This document shows, piece by piece, positions 33,838 to 42,180 of a DNA stretch of 64,000 nucleotides (positions are counted from its first letter, which is position 1; each line of letters opens with the position of its first letter). The stretch spans positions 6,342,001-6,406,000 of the forward strand of contig NZ_JAPNKC010000001.1 of NCBI RefSeq assembly GCF_026626705.1. Direction: 5' to 3'. The DNA comes from Pyxidicoccus sp. MSG2. Its GTDB lineage: Bacteria; Myxococcota; Myxococcia; Myxococcales; Myxococcaceae. A program made the position numbers and the translations under genes. The notes beneath the pieces were generated by a model, which searched no databases, was not told the origin of the DNA, and saw only the letters and a list, made by a program, of their open reading frames with translations.

Positions 33838-34233
33838 TCAGCGCTCCTGCCGCTTGAGGCTCACCAGGAACTTGCGCAGGGCCCGCCACTCGTCGGGCTC
33901 GAAGCCCTGGAGGGTGCGGATGAGGCGGCGCAGCTCGGGCGGGTGCTCGGCGTGGGGCGGGGGCGGCTCGGCCACCTGCCAGGGGCCGGGAGGCAGCGTG
34001 CCCGCGGGGAGCCCCAGCATCCGGTCCGCGGACTCCTGAAGCACATGGCATAGCCGCCAGAAGGTGGGGATGCTGGGGAAGGCGCGCCCCCGCTCGATGC
34101 GGCCGTAGACCTCGGTGGCCAGGTCGATGCGCTCGGCCACGTCCGCCTGGGTGAGCTCCTGGCGCACGCGTGCCGCCTGAGCGTTCCTGCCCAGCGTCTT
34201 CTTCAGTGACGACTTCTCGCGCTCACCGAGCAT
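33838..34233 (-). CDS. XRE-family helix-turn-helix regulator
   Basis: The 131-residue protein has a Cro/CI-type DNA-binding domain at about 12-70, with LTQADVAERIDLATEVYGRIERGRAF written across helix 2 to helix 4 only in part here as LTQADVAERI and YGRIERG. A Pro-rich joint and a short helical C-terminus (WRALRKFLVSL) follow. ATG 34233 is chosen; a TTG three codons upstream is an alternative. It precedes the DAC-like gene by 77 bp on the same strand, so it may control it. The target is not known. Confidence 0.87.
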   Translation of the reverse strand: MLGEREKSSLKKTLGRNAQAARVRQELTQADVAERIDLATEVYGRIERGRAFPSIPTFWRLCHVLQESADRMLGLPAGTLPPGPWQVAEPPPPHAEHPPELRRLIRTLQGFEPDEWRALRKFLVSLKRQER

Positions 34234-34416
34234 ACCTGCCAACCCATCCTGTAAAGTCCTGGGCCGTAGATACGACTTAATGGATTGGGGGCACAGGACA
34301 TGCGGAGTGGGGCCGGCGGCAGGACCCGGCAGGTTGCGGTTCCGACCCGATTCCTCCCATCGGAATGCCAGACCCTACCCGTCCAGGAGGCCCGGCCCTG
34401 CGCGGGGATGGACCGC

Positions 34417-36159
34417 TCAGGCCAGCCCGGTCCGGGCCTCGTCCAGCTTCGCCGCCGTGCGCGTCCAGTCGTTGGACAGCCCGTCCAGGTGCGCCAGCAC
34501 GCCGGAGAAGAACCGCGCCTCCAGCGCCTTCGCCAGGGTGGCGCCGTGCGAGTCCGCCCACTTCCGGGTGACGCGGGCCCGCACCTGTGCGCCCAGCAGG
34601 TCCACGAAGCGCTCCATCAGCGGCGTGGACAGCAGCGTGCCCGCCCACACCACCGCGTCATGGCCGAAGCCGCCCGTGGCCACCGTCACCACCGCCGCCG
34701 CGCCCGACGGCACCGAGTACACCAGCGTCGTCAGCGTCTGGAGCATCTCCTCCCGCATGCCCCCCTGGAGCTCCATGGCCACCAGGTCGCGGCAGTAGGC
34801 GTACAGCGTGGCCCGGTCCGCCGCGTGCGCGTGCAGCGGCTCGAAGCCCAGCGGCTCCTCCAGCTTCGCCAGCGTCACCGGGCCGAAGGCCTCCGCCAGC
34901 TTCGCCTTCGTCTCCGCGTCCCCGTGCCACGCGGCCACCTCGGAGGCCAGGGCGTCCACCAGCCTGCGCACGCCGTCCTTCATGGACTCGTCCACCGCGT
35001 GCGTGGGCGTCTCCGCGCCTTCCGGCTCCGGGCCGGTGAAGGACTGGCGCACCTTGCGGCTGACGAAGGTGAGCGCCGTGGCCAGCCCGCGGAAGGGCAG
35101 CCGCACCCACTTGTGGAACTGGCTGCGCGCGTCCAGCTCGTCCCGGAAGGCGTCGATGAGCACGTCCGCCGGCACCGCCTTCAGCGCCGCGCTCGCGCCC
35201 ACGCCATTCAGCTCGTGCCGCAGTCGCTGCCGCAGCCGCTCGGGCTCCTGCGCCGCGCGTGACGCCGCGCGCGCCACCACGTCCAGTTCCGCGCGTGCGT
35301 CCGCGAGCGACGCCTCCAGCGCCCGGGCCTTCAGCTCGCGCGCGTGCTCGGCCTGGCCCAGCAGCGCGGACAGCGGCGGGCGCCCGTCCAGCGGCGCGGT
35401 GGCCAGCGGCTTCAGGCCCGCCTCCACCTCTGGCTGGTGCGGCGCCAGATAGCGCGCCATCGGCGGGTGGCCCACGTCCGCTGCCAGCTTGTCCATGTGT
35501 CCGCGCGCCACCTCCTCGCGCGTGGCCTCGTTGTAGACGAGGAGGTACGGCCGCCCATGCCCCACCGCCGCGCGCAGGAAGTCCACCAGCGCGGCGTTCT
35601 GGTACGTCTGCCGGCTCACCACGAAGACGAGCACGTCCACGGTGACGAGCAGCGCCTCCGCGCGCTCGCGGTTGTCGCGGTACACGCTGTCGAAGTCCGG
35701 CGTGTCCATGACGAGCAGTCCGCGCGGCACCGCGTCCGACAGCACCAGGTACAGCCGCCCCGCCGGGCCCGGCTGGTCCACCGGCGCCACGTCGCCCGAC
35801 GCCACCGGCACCGTGTCGTAGCGCCGGGTGAGGAAGTCCTTCAGTGCGCCCGTCCACGTCTCCGGGTGCGCCGCCGCGAGGCACTGCTTGGTGAGGCCGC
35901 CCTCGGGCCGCGCCGGGGACAGTGCCGCGCCGACCAGCGCGTTGAAGAGGGTGGACTTGCCCACGTTGTTGGGGCCGGCGATGGCCACGAGCAGCAGCGG
36001 CGCGTCCGCGGAGCCCAGCCGGGGGAGCAAATCCCGGCGCAGCCGCTCGGCGAGGCGGCGCGCGGCGTCCGCGTCCGGGGCCTCCGGGAAGCGCTCGGGG
36101 GCGGGCAGGGCGTCGAGTGCCGACGCGAGGAAGGTGCGCAGGGTGTACGGGTCTCTCAT
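34417..36159 (-). CDS. dynamin-like GTPase, second copy of the type
   Basis: The 580-residue protein has a GTPase domain with P-loop GPNNVGKST at 62-70, a likely switch I threonine in GGLTKQCL and DTPD at 152-155. The base-recognition NKxD is replaced by LVYNEAT. A long helical middle part carries hydrophobic stretches near 470-520 (VPSGAAAVVTVATGGFG). Like the protein at 9401-11098 it is a large helical GTPase likely to act at membranes. The two share DTPD and general layout but only weak similarity by eye. The gene stands alone, divergent from the thioredoxin lipoprotein. Confidence 0.8.
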   Translation of the reverse strand: MRDPYTLRTFLASALDALPAPERFPEAPDADAARRLAERLRRDLLPRLGSADAPLLLVAIAGPNNVGKSTLFNALVGAALSPARPEGGLTKQCLAAAHPETWTGALKDFLTRRYDTVPVASGDVAPVDQPGPAGRLYLVLSDAVPRGLLVMDTPDFDSVYRDNRERAEALLVTVDVLVFVVSRQTYQNAALVDFLRAAVGHGRPYLLVYNEATREEVARGHMDKLAADVGHPPMARYLAPHQPEVEAGLKPLATAPLDGRPPLSALLGQAEHARELKARALEASLADARAELDVVARAASRAAQEPERLRQRLRHELNGVGASAALKAVPADVLIDAFRDELDARSQFHKWVRLPFRGLATALTFVSRKVRQSFTGPEPEGAETPTHAVDESMKDGVRRLVDALASEVAAWHGDAETKAKLAEAFGPVTLAKLEEPLGFEPLHAHAADRATLYAYCRDLVAMELQGGMREEMLQTLTTLVYSVPSGAAAVVTVATGGFGHDAVVWAGTLLSTPLMERFVDLLGAQVRARVTRKWADSHGATLAKALEARFFSGVLAHLDGLSNDWTRTAAKLDEARTGLA

Positions 36160-36268
36160 CACCGGAAGTCCGCGCGCACCAGAGCATGCACACGGCGTCC
36201 TGCCCAGGAGACTGCACTCGAGGTGTCGGCCGAGGACAGAGGCTGCCATTGGCGCTAGGGTCGCCCCC

Positions 36269-37633
36269 ATGCGCCTTCCCGCCGCCTGCCTGCTCCTCAT
36301 GGGGCTCGTTGCCTGCACCGCCGCCAACACCAACGCGCCCGCGGACGAGTCCCATGCCGGCTCCCCGCTGCCCTTCATCGACGACGACTACGGCCGCGCG
36401 CTCGCCGAGGCGAAGGCGAAGGGGCTGCCCCTGTTCGTCGACGTCTGGGCGCCGTGGTGCCACACCTGTCGCTCCATGAAGGCGTACGTCATGTCCGACA
36501 AGGCGCTGGCGAAGCACTCCGGCCGCTACGTCTGGCTGGAGGTGAACACCGACCTGACGACGAACGCGGCCTTCCAGGAGAAGTACCCGGTGGAGTTCTG
36601 GCCCACGCTGTACGTCATCGACCCGCGCCAGGAGAAGCCGCTGCTGCGCTACGCCGGCAGCGCCACGGTGGACCAGTTGGTGAAGCTCTTCGACGACGGT
36701 GAGCGCGCATATAAAGGAGGCGTCACCGGCGCCGAGGCGCTGCTGGCGCGCGGCGACGCGCTGTACGCGGAGGGCCGCGCCGCGGAGTCGGCCGACACGC
36801 TGGCCGAGGCCCTGGCCGAGGCGCCCGCCGACTGGTCCCGCCGGGGCCGCGCGGTGGCGTCGATGCTGACGGCGAAGTACGGCGCGAAGCAGTACGAGTC
36901 GTGCGCGCGCACGGCGTTGGAGGAGCTGCCGAAGACGCCGCGCTCGCTGTTCTGGGCCAGCGGCGCGTCGCTGGGGCTGTCCTGCTCCCTGGCGCTGGAG
37001 GAGGGGTCCGCGGCGGCGAAGGAGCTGCGGCCCGCCCTGGAGGCGAAGGTGACCGAGGCCCTGGCGCCTCCGGCCATCGAGATGGCCGCGGATGACCGCT
37101 CCGACCTGTACGGCGTGCTCGTGGAGGCGCGCGAGGCGGCGAAGGACGAGGCCGGTGCGAAGGCCCTCGCCAGGGAGTGGCTGACGTACCTGGAGGGCGA
37201 GGCCGCGAAGGCGCCCAACCCCGAGGCGCGCACCGTCTTCGACTCGCACCGCATGGGGGCGGCGATGAAGCTGGGCGCGCCCGAGCGCGTGATTCCGGCG
37301 CTCGAGCAGAGCGAGAAGGACTTGCCCCAGGACTACAACCCGCCCGCGCGGCTGGCCACGCTGTACCGCATGCAGGGGCGGCTGGACGACGCGCTCGCCG
37401 CGAGCGACCGCGCGCTGGCCCGGGTGCAGGGCGCGCGCCGCCTCACGGTGCTCTCCAGCCGCGCGGACATCTTCGTCGCGCGCAAGGACCCGGCCGGCGC
37501 CGCGAAGACGCTGGAGGAGGCCATTGCCTTCGCGAAGACGCTGCCCGCCTCGCAGGTGTCTCCGCGCGCGGTGGCGGGCCTGGAGAAGAAGCTCGCCGGT
37601 CTCCAGCCGGCGGCCCAGCCGGCGCCGAAGTAG
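36269..37633 (+). CDS. thioredoxin-fold lipoprotein with TPR-like C-terminus
   Basis: The 454-residue precursor has a lipobox LVAC at 13-16. A thioredoxin domain (about 35-150) has the active site WCHTC (Cys64, Cys67) and the cis-Pro region EFWPTLYV. The rest is helical, with TPR-like units such as ALLARGDALYAEGRAAES and LATLYRMQGRLDDALAAS. It probably acts in the periplasm on disulfides of envelope proteins, the helical part binding partners. This genome region is rich in Cys-rich secreted proteins that could be clients. Its stop is 3 bp from the convergent metallophosphoesterase stop. Confidence 0.88.
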   Translation: MRLPAACLLLMGLVACTAANTNAPADESHAGSPLPFIDDDYGRALAEAKAKGLPLFVDVWAPWCHTCRSMKAYVMSDKALAKHSGRYVWLEVNTDLTTNAAFQEKYPVEFWPTLYVIDPRQEKPLLRYAGSATVDQLVKLFDDGERAYKGGVTGAEALLARGDALYAEGRAAESADTLAEALAEAPADWSRRGRAVASMLTAKYGAKQYESCARTALEELPKTPRSLFWASGASLGLSCSLALEEGSAAAKELRPALEAKVTEALAPPAIEMAADDRSDLYGVLVEAREAAKDEAGAKALAREWLTYLEGEAAKAPNPEARTVFDSHRMGAAMKLGAPERVIPALEQSEKDLPQDYNPPARLATLYRMQGRLDDALAASDRALARVQGARRLTVLSSRADIFVARKDPAGAAKTLEEAIAFAKTLPASQVSPRAVAGLEKKLAGLQPAAQPAPK

Positions 37634-37636
37634 CGC

Positions 37637-38800
37637 TCAGCGCGCGGCGGCGCGGGTGTCCAGGTCGAACAGCTCGTAGTCCCTGGGCGGGCACTCGCGC
37701 ATGCCGCCGTCGGTGAACACGAGCATCGCCGCCTCCGGCGTCGGTGGTGGCGGTGCGCCGTGCGCGTAGTCCACGCGCGTCCCATCCGTGACGAGGTGGC
37801 GCACCACGCCGTCGCGCGCCTGGGCGGTGGAGACGCCCAGCAGCTCGCGGTTGCGCTTGTCGCGCGTGTGCCCCACCACCTGTGTCAGTCCGGCGGGGAG
37901 CCGCCTCGGGTCGAAGCGCCGGCGAGGCGTCCCCCGCACGCGCTCGGCGTCCTCCGGCTTCAGGCTGGGGCGGTGGTAGAAGATGCCCACGCCCTCGCCG
38001 GTGGCCGCGTCGCCGGGATGGTGCAGGCCCGGCACGGACAGGGGCCCTCCCGTCCACGCCGCCACCGCCGCATCCACCGTCCCGTTCAGCGCGTCCGCCA
38101 CCGCGCCCGCGTCCGCCCGTCGCGCTTGCGGCAGGCCCGTCACGTCCAGGTCCTCGTGGGTGACGCCCGCGTGCAGCACCAGCAGTCCCGGCCCGGCCGC
38201 GTACGCCGTGCGGAAGCGCCGCACGCGCAGCAGGTGCTCCACCCACGCGCGCTGCGCCTCGCGGAAGTTGCCGAAGTCGCGAGCCACCAGTTCGGCCGTG
38301 GGCACTCGCGGCCAGCGGGCGAGGAACGCGCGCTCCGCCGTCTCGTCGGTGTGGCCGCCCTGGTAGGCCCGGTCCGCCTCCTCCTGCGCGGCGGCGAAGG
38401 TGGCGTCCGTGAAGCCCGCCAGCTCGCCCACGCGGCCGAGGTCATGGTTGCCCAGAATCATCACCGCCTGGTCCGCCGGGTGCGTGGCCAGCCACGCCAG
38501 CAGGGACAGGGCGCTGATGGCCCCTGCCTCGCGCTCATACGGCTTGCCCCAGTCGAAGTGGTCGCCCACCGACACGAGCAACACGTCGGGCCGCAGCCGG
38601 CCGTCGTCTCCCAGCACGTCGTGGTGCGCGAGGATGGCCAGCACGCGGTCCAGGTCCGCCTGCGGGTCCCCCATGACGAGCCTCCGCCTCCGGGGCCGTC
38701 CGTCCGCGGGAGTGGAGTGGGGGCCCTTCGCCACGGCCTCCGCGGCTCTGGCGAAGGCTGCGTGGATGCGGGCGTCGCGCGTGTCGTTCACGGCGCCCAT
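37637..38800 (-). CDS. calcineurin-like metallophosphoesterase
   Basis: The 387-residue protein has all metal-binding motifs of the family in order: GDPQAD, GDHFDWG, GNHD, LHAG and VGHT. It is cytoplasmic (no signal peptide). The closest general type is the Ser/Thr phosphatase or diadenosine-tetraphosphatase-like group. An insert of about 90 residues between GNHD and LHAG is helical and charged. Substrate is not readable. It is tail to tail with the thioredoxin lipoprotein gene and 22 bp upstream lies the LuxR-type gene end-to-start on the same strand, which may mean co-transcription. Confidence 0.9.
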   Translation of the reverse strand: MGAVNDTRDARIHAAFARAAEAVAKGPHSTPADGRPRRRRLVMGDPQADLDRVLAILAHHDVLGDDGRLRPDVLLVSVGDHFDWGKPYEREAGAISALSLLAWLATHPADQAVMILGNHDLGRVGELAGFTDATFAAAQEEADRAYQGGHTDETAERAFLARWPRVPTAELVARDFGNFREAQRAWVEHLLRVRRFRTAYAAGPGLLVLHAGVTHEDLDVTGLPQARRADAGAVADALNGTVDAAVAAWTGGPLSVPGLHHPGDAATGEGVGIFYHRPSLKPEDAERVRGTPRRRFDPRRLPAGLTQVVGHTRDKRNRELLGVSTAQARDGVVRHLVTDGTRVDYAHGAPPPPTPEAAMLVFTDGGMRECPPRDYELFDLDTRAAAR

Positions 38801-38822
38801 CCTACGGCATGGGGACGGCGAC

Positions 38823-39947
38823 TCAGGAGGACTGGAAGAAGCGGGCGATGAGCGCCGAACGGCTTTCCACCTGCGCCTTGCTCAGCAGGTGGGTGACGTG
38901 GACCTCCACCGTGCGCTCCGCGCAGCCCAGCCGCGCGGCGATGGACTTGTTCGTCTCGCCCTGGACGATGTGGGTGAGCACCTCCGACTCGCGCGCCGTG
39001 AGCGACCAGCGCGCGGACAGCGCATGCACGCGCGCGGCGGCGCTGGACGCGGTGCCGGTGTCGATGGCCAGGTAGTGCGACGGCAGGCCCGGAGTGCGCA
39101 GCGGGGTGAGCGTCAGCGGGCCGGAGCAGGGAACGCCCTGGGCGCCGTGCTTGAGCTGCTCCATCAACTCCGGCTCGCCGCGCTCCAGCCGGATGCGCCC
39201 GGCGGCGTTGGCGTGCACCACGCGGCCGCTGGAGCTGACCACCCAGGCCGCGCGCCCGAGCGCCTCCATCGCCACCTCCAGCGCGGTGGACATCAGCCCC
39301 GACTCGCGCAGCCGGGCCTCCATCGTCAGCCGCCGCTGCAGGGCCGGCGTCAGCGCCTGGAGCAGCCGCTGCTCGCGCTCCGTGAAGGGCTCCTCGCGGC
39401 CCAGGCCCACCCAGCCGAGCAGGGCCGGGCCCTCGCACACCAGCGTGCGCAGCCAGGCCATGTTCTCCACGCCGAGCTGCCGGAACACCGCGCCGGAGCG
39501 GGTGAGCGCGCGCTCACGCACCGCCTCCAGCTCGCCTTCGCTCAGGCCCAGCCGGCGCCCCACCTCACCCGCGGGCAGGTCGGGCAGCGGCATCCGCTGC
39601 GCCTCCGTCTGCGCCAGCGAGCGGAAGTGCAGCGCGCGGTTGCGCTGCGCCGGCTCGGGGCGGGCCGGATCGAACCAACCCCACGGGTCACCCACCGCGG
39701 AGATGGAGCCGTCGAGCAGCCCGTGGACGGTCGCCGCCGACAGGGAGAACCCCTGGCTGTGCGAGTAGCTGGCGTTGTTGCGGTCGGGGCCTACGTCCAC
39801 CCCGTACGCAATCGCGCGCTCGGCCTTCATCACCTCGCGCAGGGCTCCCAGCACCGACGGGAGAGACTCCGCGCTGGGTTCGGCCTCCGCGACCAGGACC
39901 TCAAGGTCCGCCAGCAGGCCCTGCTCCTCGGAATTCAAACGGATCAA
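38823..39947 (-). CDS. LuxR-type transcriptional regulator
   Basis: The 374-residue protein ends in a LuxR/GerE DNA-binding domain (about 310-370) with LTARESEVLTHIVQG and ERTVEVHVTHLLSK. The N-terminal 300 residues form a helical/strand sensor region that may be PAS- or GAF-like; there is no receiver domain. The only plausible upstream start is TTG at 39947 (no ATG or GTG before an in-frame stop), so the exact N-terminus is uncertain. The metallophosphoesterase gene follows after 22 bp, suggesting an operon. The signal is unknown. Confidence 0.87.
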   Translation of the reverse strand: MIRLNSEEQGLLADLEVLVAEAEPSAESLPSVLGALREVMKAERAIAYGVDVGPDRNNASYSHSQGFSLSAATVHGLLDGSISAVGDPWGWFDPARPEPAQRNRALHFRSLAQTEAQRMPLPDLPAGEVGRRLGLSEGELEAVRERALTRSGAVFRQLGVENMAWLRTLVCEGPALLGWVGLGREEPFTEREQRLLQALTPALQRRLTMEARLRESGLMSTALEVAMEALGRAAWVVSSSGRVVHANAAGRIRLERGEPELMEQLKHGAQGVPCSGPLTLTPLRTPGLPSHYLAIDTGTASSAAARVHALSARWSLTARESEVLTHIVQGETNKSIAARLGCAERTVEVHVTHLLSKAQVESRSALIARFFQSS

Positions 39948-40156
39948 GATTTGCGGAGTATACGCCCAAGGACAGGGTGGCCGTCACGGGCGACCCCGGC
40001 GGGCCCCCCAAGCGTCCGGGTCCTGACGTCTGATGGGCCCACACCCCGGGGTTGATTTCGACCCGACGGGTTTCCCTTATGGAACTGTGAACAGAATACC
40101 GTGACACTCATGGGGTCGGCTCCCGGGGGGGAGGGCCGGTACCGTGGTGCGTGAGC

Positions 40157-40193
40157 GCGCGCCGGGTGCTCGACCTCCGGGTGCCCGGCGCGC
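40157..40193 (-). terminator. 10-bp hairpin after small membrane protein gene
   Basis: GCGCGCCGGG (40157-40166) and CCCGGCGCGC (40184-40193) form a perfect 10-bp stem with a 17-nt loop. It lies 48 bp beyond the stop of the minus-strand membrane protein gene and before the LuxR-type gene. A GC-only stem without T-run makes intrinsic termination only likely. Confidence 0.5.
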
Positions 40194-40241
40194 TGTTCCG
40201 TGACTCCGCCGAGCAGTGGAGCGCCCTTCCGGTGAGCCGCG

Positions 40242-40592
40242 TCAGGCGACCGGACGCAGGAAGCGCGGAAGGCGCCCGGTTGGCACCACCCTCTGGAGGA
40301 AGTGCAGCGAGCCGAGCCCCAGGTACGCGAGGCCGAACACGAGCGTCGCCCAGCCAATCCACGCGCTGACGTCCCGGGTCCCCAGGCCGACCAGCCCCCA
40401 GATGCAGAGCGCCGCTCCGACGGCCCATGGCGCGGCGGTGCGCAGGTGGGGACGGCTGAAGGCGGCGCCGAGCGAGAAGAGGGCCGCCGCCAGCACCCCG
40501 AAGCCGAACCAGGCCGGCTCGTCGGGAGGGAAGAGCACGGCCAGGGCCAGCAGCGCGCTGAAGAGTCCGAGGATGGAGAGTCCCAGGGTCAT
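40242..40592 (-). CDS. small four-helix membrane protein
   Basis: The 116-residue protein consists of four hydrophobic segments (about 3-22, 27-46, 52-70 and 77-97) and an Arg-rich end. No family is recognised and no catalytic residue stands out. It has no close operon partner: the next gene on its strand is nearly 300 bp away with a hairpin between. The opposite gene starts 242 bp away. Function is unknown. Confidence 0.75.
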   Translation of the reverse strand: MTLGLSILGLFSALLALAVLFPPDEPAWFGFGVLAAALFSLGAAFSRPHLRTAAPWAVGAALCIWGLVGLGTRDVSAWIGWATLVFGLAYLGLGSLHFLQRVVPTGRLPRFLRPVA

Positions 40593-40834
40593 GACATGGC
40601 TCCACGAAGTACCTGGAGGAAGGGTGGAGGCGCACCCCCCGGAATCCAAGCCCCTGGCGCGTAGCCGGCAACGCACTTCCGGCAAGCGGGCTTCGCGCCT
40701 TGCCGCGCGGCGTCGTGGGCCAAGGCCGCGAAACCGCTCCTCCTCGGCCTCCGGCACGCGGCTGGCTACGGGAGGCGATCCGCAACGACTGAACAAACGC
40801 AATCAAGGAGGAAGTGCTTTCGAAGGGAGGCTGG

Positions 40835-41194
40835 ATGGGGAGTGATTGGAATTCCGCCGTCACCGGAGTGGCTCCCCACCTGGTTCGCGCCGCGCGTCTG
40901 TCGCATGAGTACCTGCGCATCCACCTCGGTCGGTTCCGCGAGGACGTGATGCGGGGCATGGGCCCCACGGTGGAGGCGCTGGCCTCGGTGGTGATGCTGC
41001 GTCGGGAGCACGTGCCGCTCTTCGGGATGCTGCTGCAATCCCATCGGCACGAGCTACTGGAGCTAGCGGATGCTCGCACGCTCACTCCCGCGCGCTCGCT
41101 GGAGTTGATACAGCGATTGGGCTCGCTGGTGCGCGAGGACCCGCTGCTGCGCAAGGACCTCGAGGCCGCGCTGGAGGCGCACGCGACGCATTGA
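40835..41194 (+). CDS. small protein with DUF3015-like C-terminal domain
   Basis: The 119-residue protein is almost entirely one domain: YLRIHLGRFREDVMRGMG, PTVEALASV, RREHVPLFGMLLQSHRHELL and ADARTLTPARSLELI. The same pattern is repeated in the next gene product. From memory it resembles the C-terminal half of DUF3015 proteins (D-IxxGxGET, then a long helix), and DUF3015 genes are often beside DUF4105 genes, as here. No signal peptide is seen, which is odd because the next protein is a lipoprotein. GGGAGG precedes the ATG. Confidence 0.75.
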   Translation: MGSDWNSAVTGVAPHLVRAARLSHEYLRIHLGRFREDVMRGMGPTVEALASVVMLRREHVPLFGMLLQSHRHELLELADARTLTPARSLELIQRLGSLVREDPLLRKDLEAALEAHATH

Positions 41195-41265
41195 GCACGC
41201 GCCAGGCATGACCGTGCGCCGGCCGGGCCGCGCGGAAACGAACGGACATCCAAAAGGGGTGCGGG

Positions 41266-42180
41266 ATGAAGACGAAGAGTTCCGCGAAGTGCGCGCTGTG
41301 CATGGCCGTGGTGATGGCGGTCTCCGGCTGCAGGACGCCCGCGGCCATGGGCTCACGGGGATTGAGCGCGTCGGACACGGGCGCCTCGGCTGCCGGCGAC
41401 TCCAGCCAGGGGTCGGACTCGGGCTCGGGGGACTCCAGCCAGGGGGACTCCAGCAAGTCGGGCTCGGGCGACTCCAGCCAGGGGGACTCCAGCAAGTCGG
41501 AGTCGGGAGACTCCAGCCAGGGCAACAGCTCGGAGGAGGGAGGCTCCAGCGACTCGGGCGGCAGCTCGGAGTCGAAGAGCTCGGAGTCGGATGGCTCCAG
41601 TGACAGTCACAGTGGCTCCAGTGAGCGGACCTCGCGCAGCTCCGAGGAGGGCGGCTCCAGCGAGGGCTCCAGCGGGACGGAGAAGGCGGAGGGCGAAGCG
41701 TCGCGCTCGAACTCCGACAACAGCAGCCACAGCAACAACGACAACGTGGTGTCGGCGGTGACGGTGGGCGTGGTGGTGGTGGGGCTCGGCGTGGTCATCT
41801 GGCAGGCGTACGCGGCGGTGGAGCGTCGTCGGGGCGTGGCGCCGAAGGAGCTGGGACGCTCGGCGCAGGTGTACCTGCGCTCGCGCACGCACCAGCTCCG
41901 CGAGGACCTGGCGCTGGGGGCGGGCCCGACGGTGGAGGACCTGGCGGCGGCGGCGCACATCCGCCGGGAGAACCTGGGGACCTTCGGCCGCGTGCTGCGG
42001 GCGCACCGGCAGGAGCTGCTGGCGATGGCGGACGCGCGCACCCTCACGCCCGCGCGAGCGCTCGCGTGGATGGAGCGCGTGGGCGAGCTGGCCAGCGCCG
42101 ACCCTCGCCTGGACGAGGACCGCCGTGCGTTCCTCCTCTCCGCGCCGGGAGGAGCGGAGACGGCGGAGGTGGCGCATTGA
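41266..42180 (+). CDS. Ser-rich repeat lipoprotein with DUF3015-like domain
   Basis: The 304-residue precursor has a lipoprotein signal with VSGC at 19-22. A Ser/Gly/Asp region of about 120 residues follows, built on repeats of GDSSQ and DSSKS from near-identical 42-bp DNA units; then a membrane helix (about 163-182) and a C-terminal domain homologous to the preceding protein, with GAGPTVEDLA, RRENLGTFGRVL, and ADARTLTPARAL. The Ser-rich part looks like a flexible surface stalk. The presence of both a lipid anchor and a hydrophobic helix is unusual. Its stop overlaps the next gene's TTG start. Confidence 0.8.
   Translation: MKTKSSAKCALCMAVVMAVSGCRTPAAMGSRGLSASDTGASAAGDSSQGSDSGSGDSSQGDSSKSGSGDSSQGDSSKSESGDSSQGNSSEEGGSSDSGGSSESKSSESDGSSDSHSGSSERTSRSSEEGGSSEGSSGTEKAEGEASRSNSDNSSHSNNDNVVSAVTVGVVVVGLGVVIWQAYAAVERRRGVAPKELGRSAQVYLRSRTHQLREDLALGAGPTVEDLAAAAHIRRENLGTFGRVLRAHRQELLAMADARTLTPARALAWMERVGELASADPRLDEDRRAFLLSAPGGAETAEVAH

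Noticed and set aside
34658-37249. 863-codon minus-strand frame across the GTPase and thioredoxin genes
   Set aside because: It crosses two real divergent genes in the wrong frame and has shadow composition.
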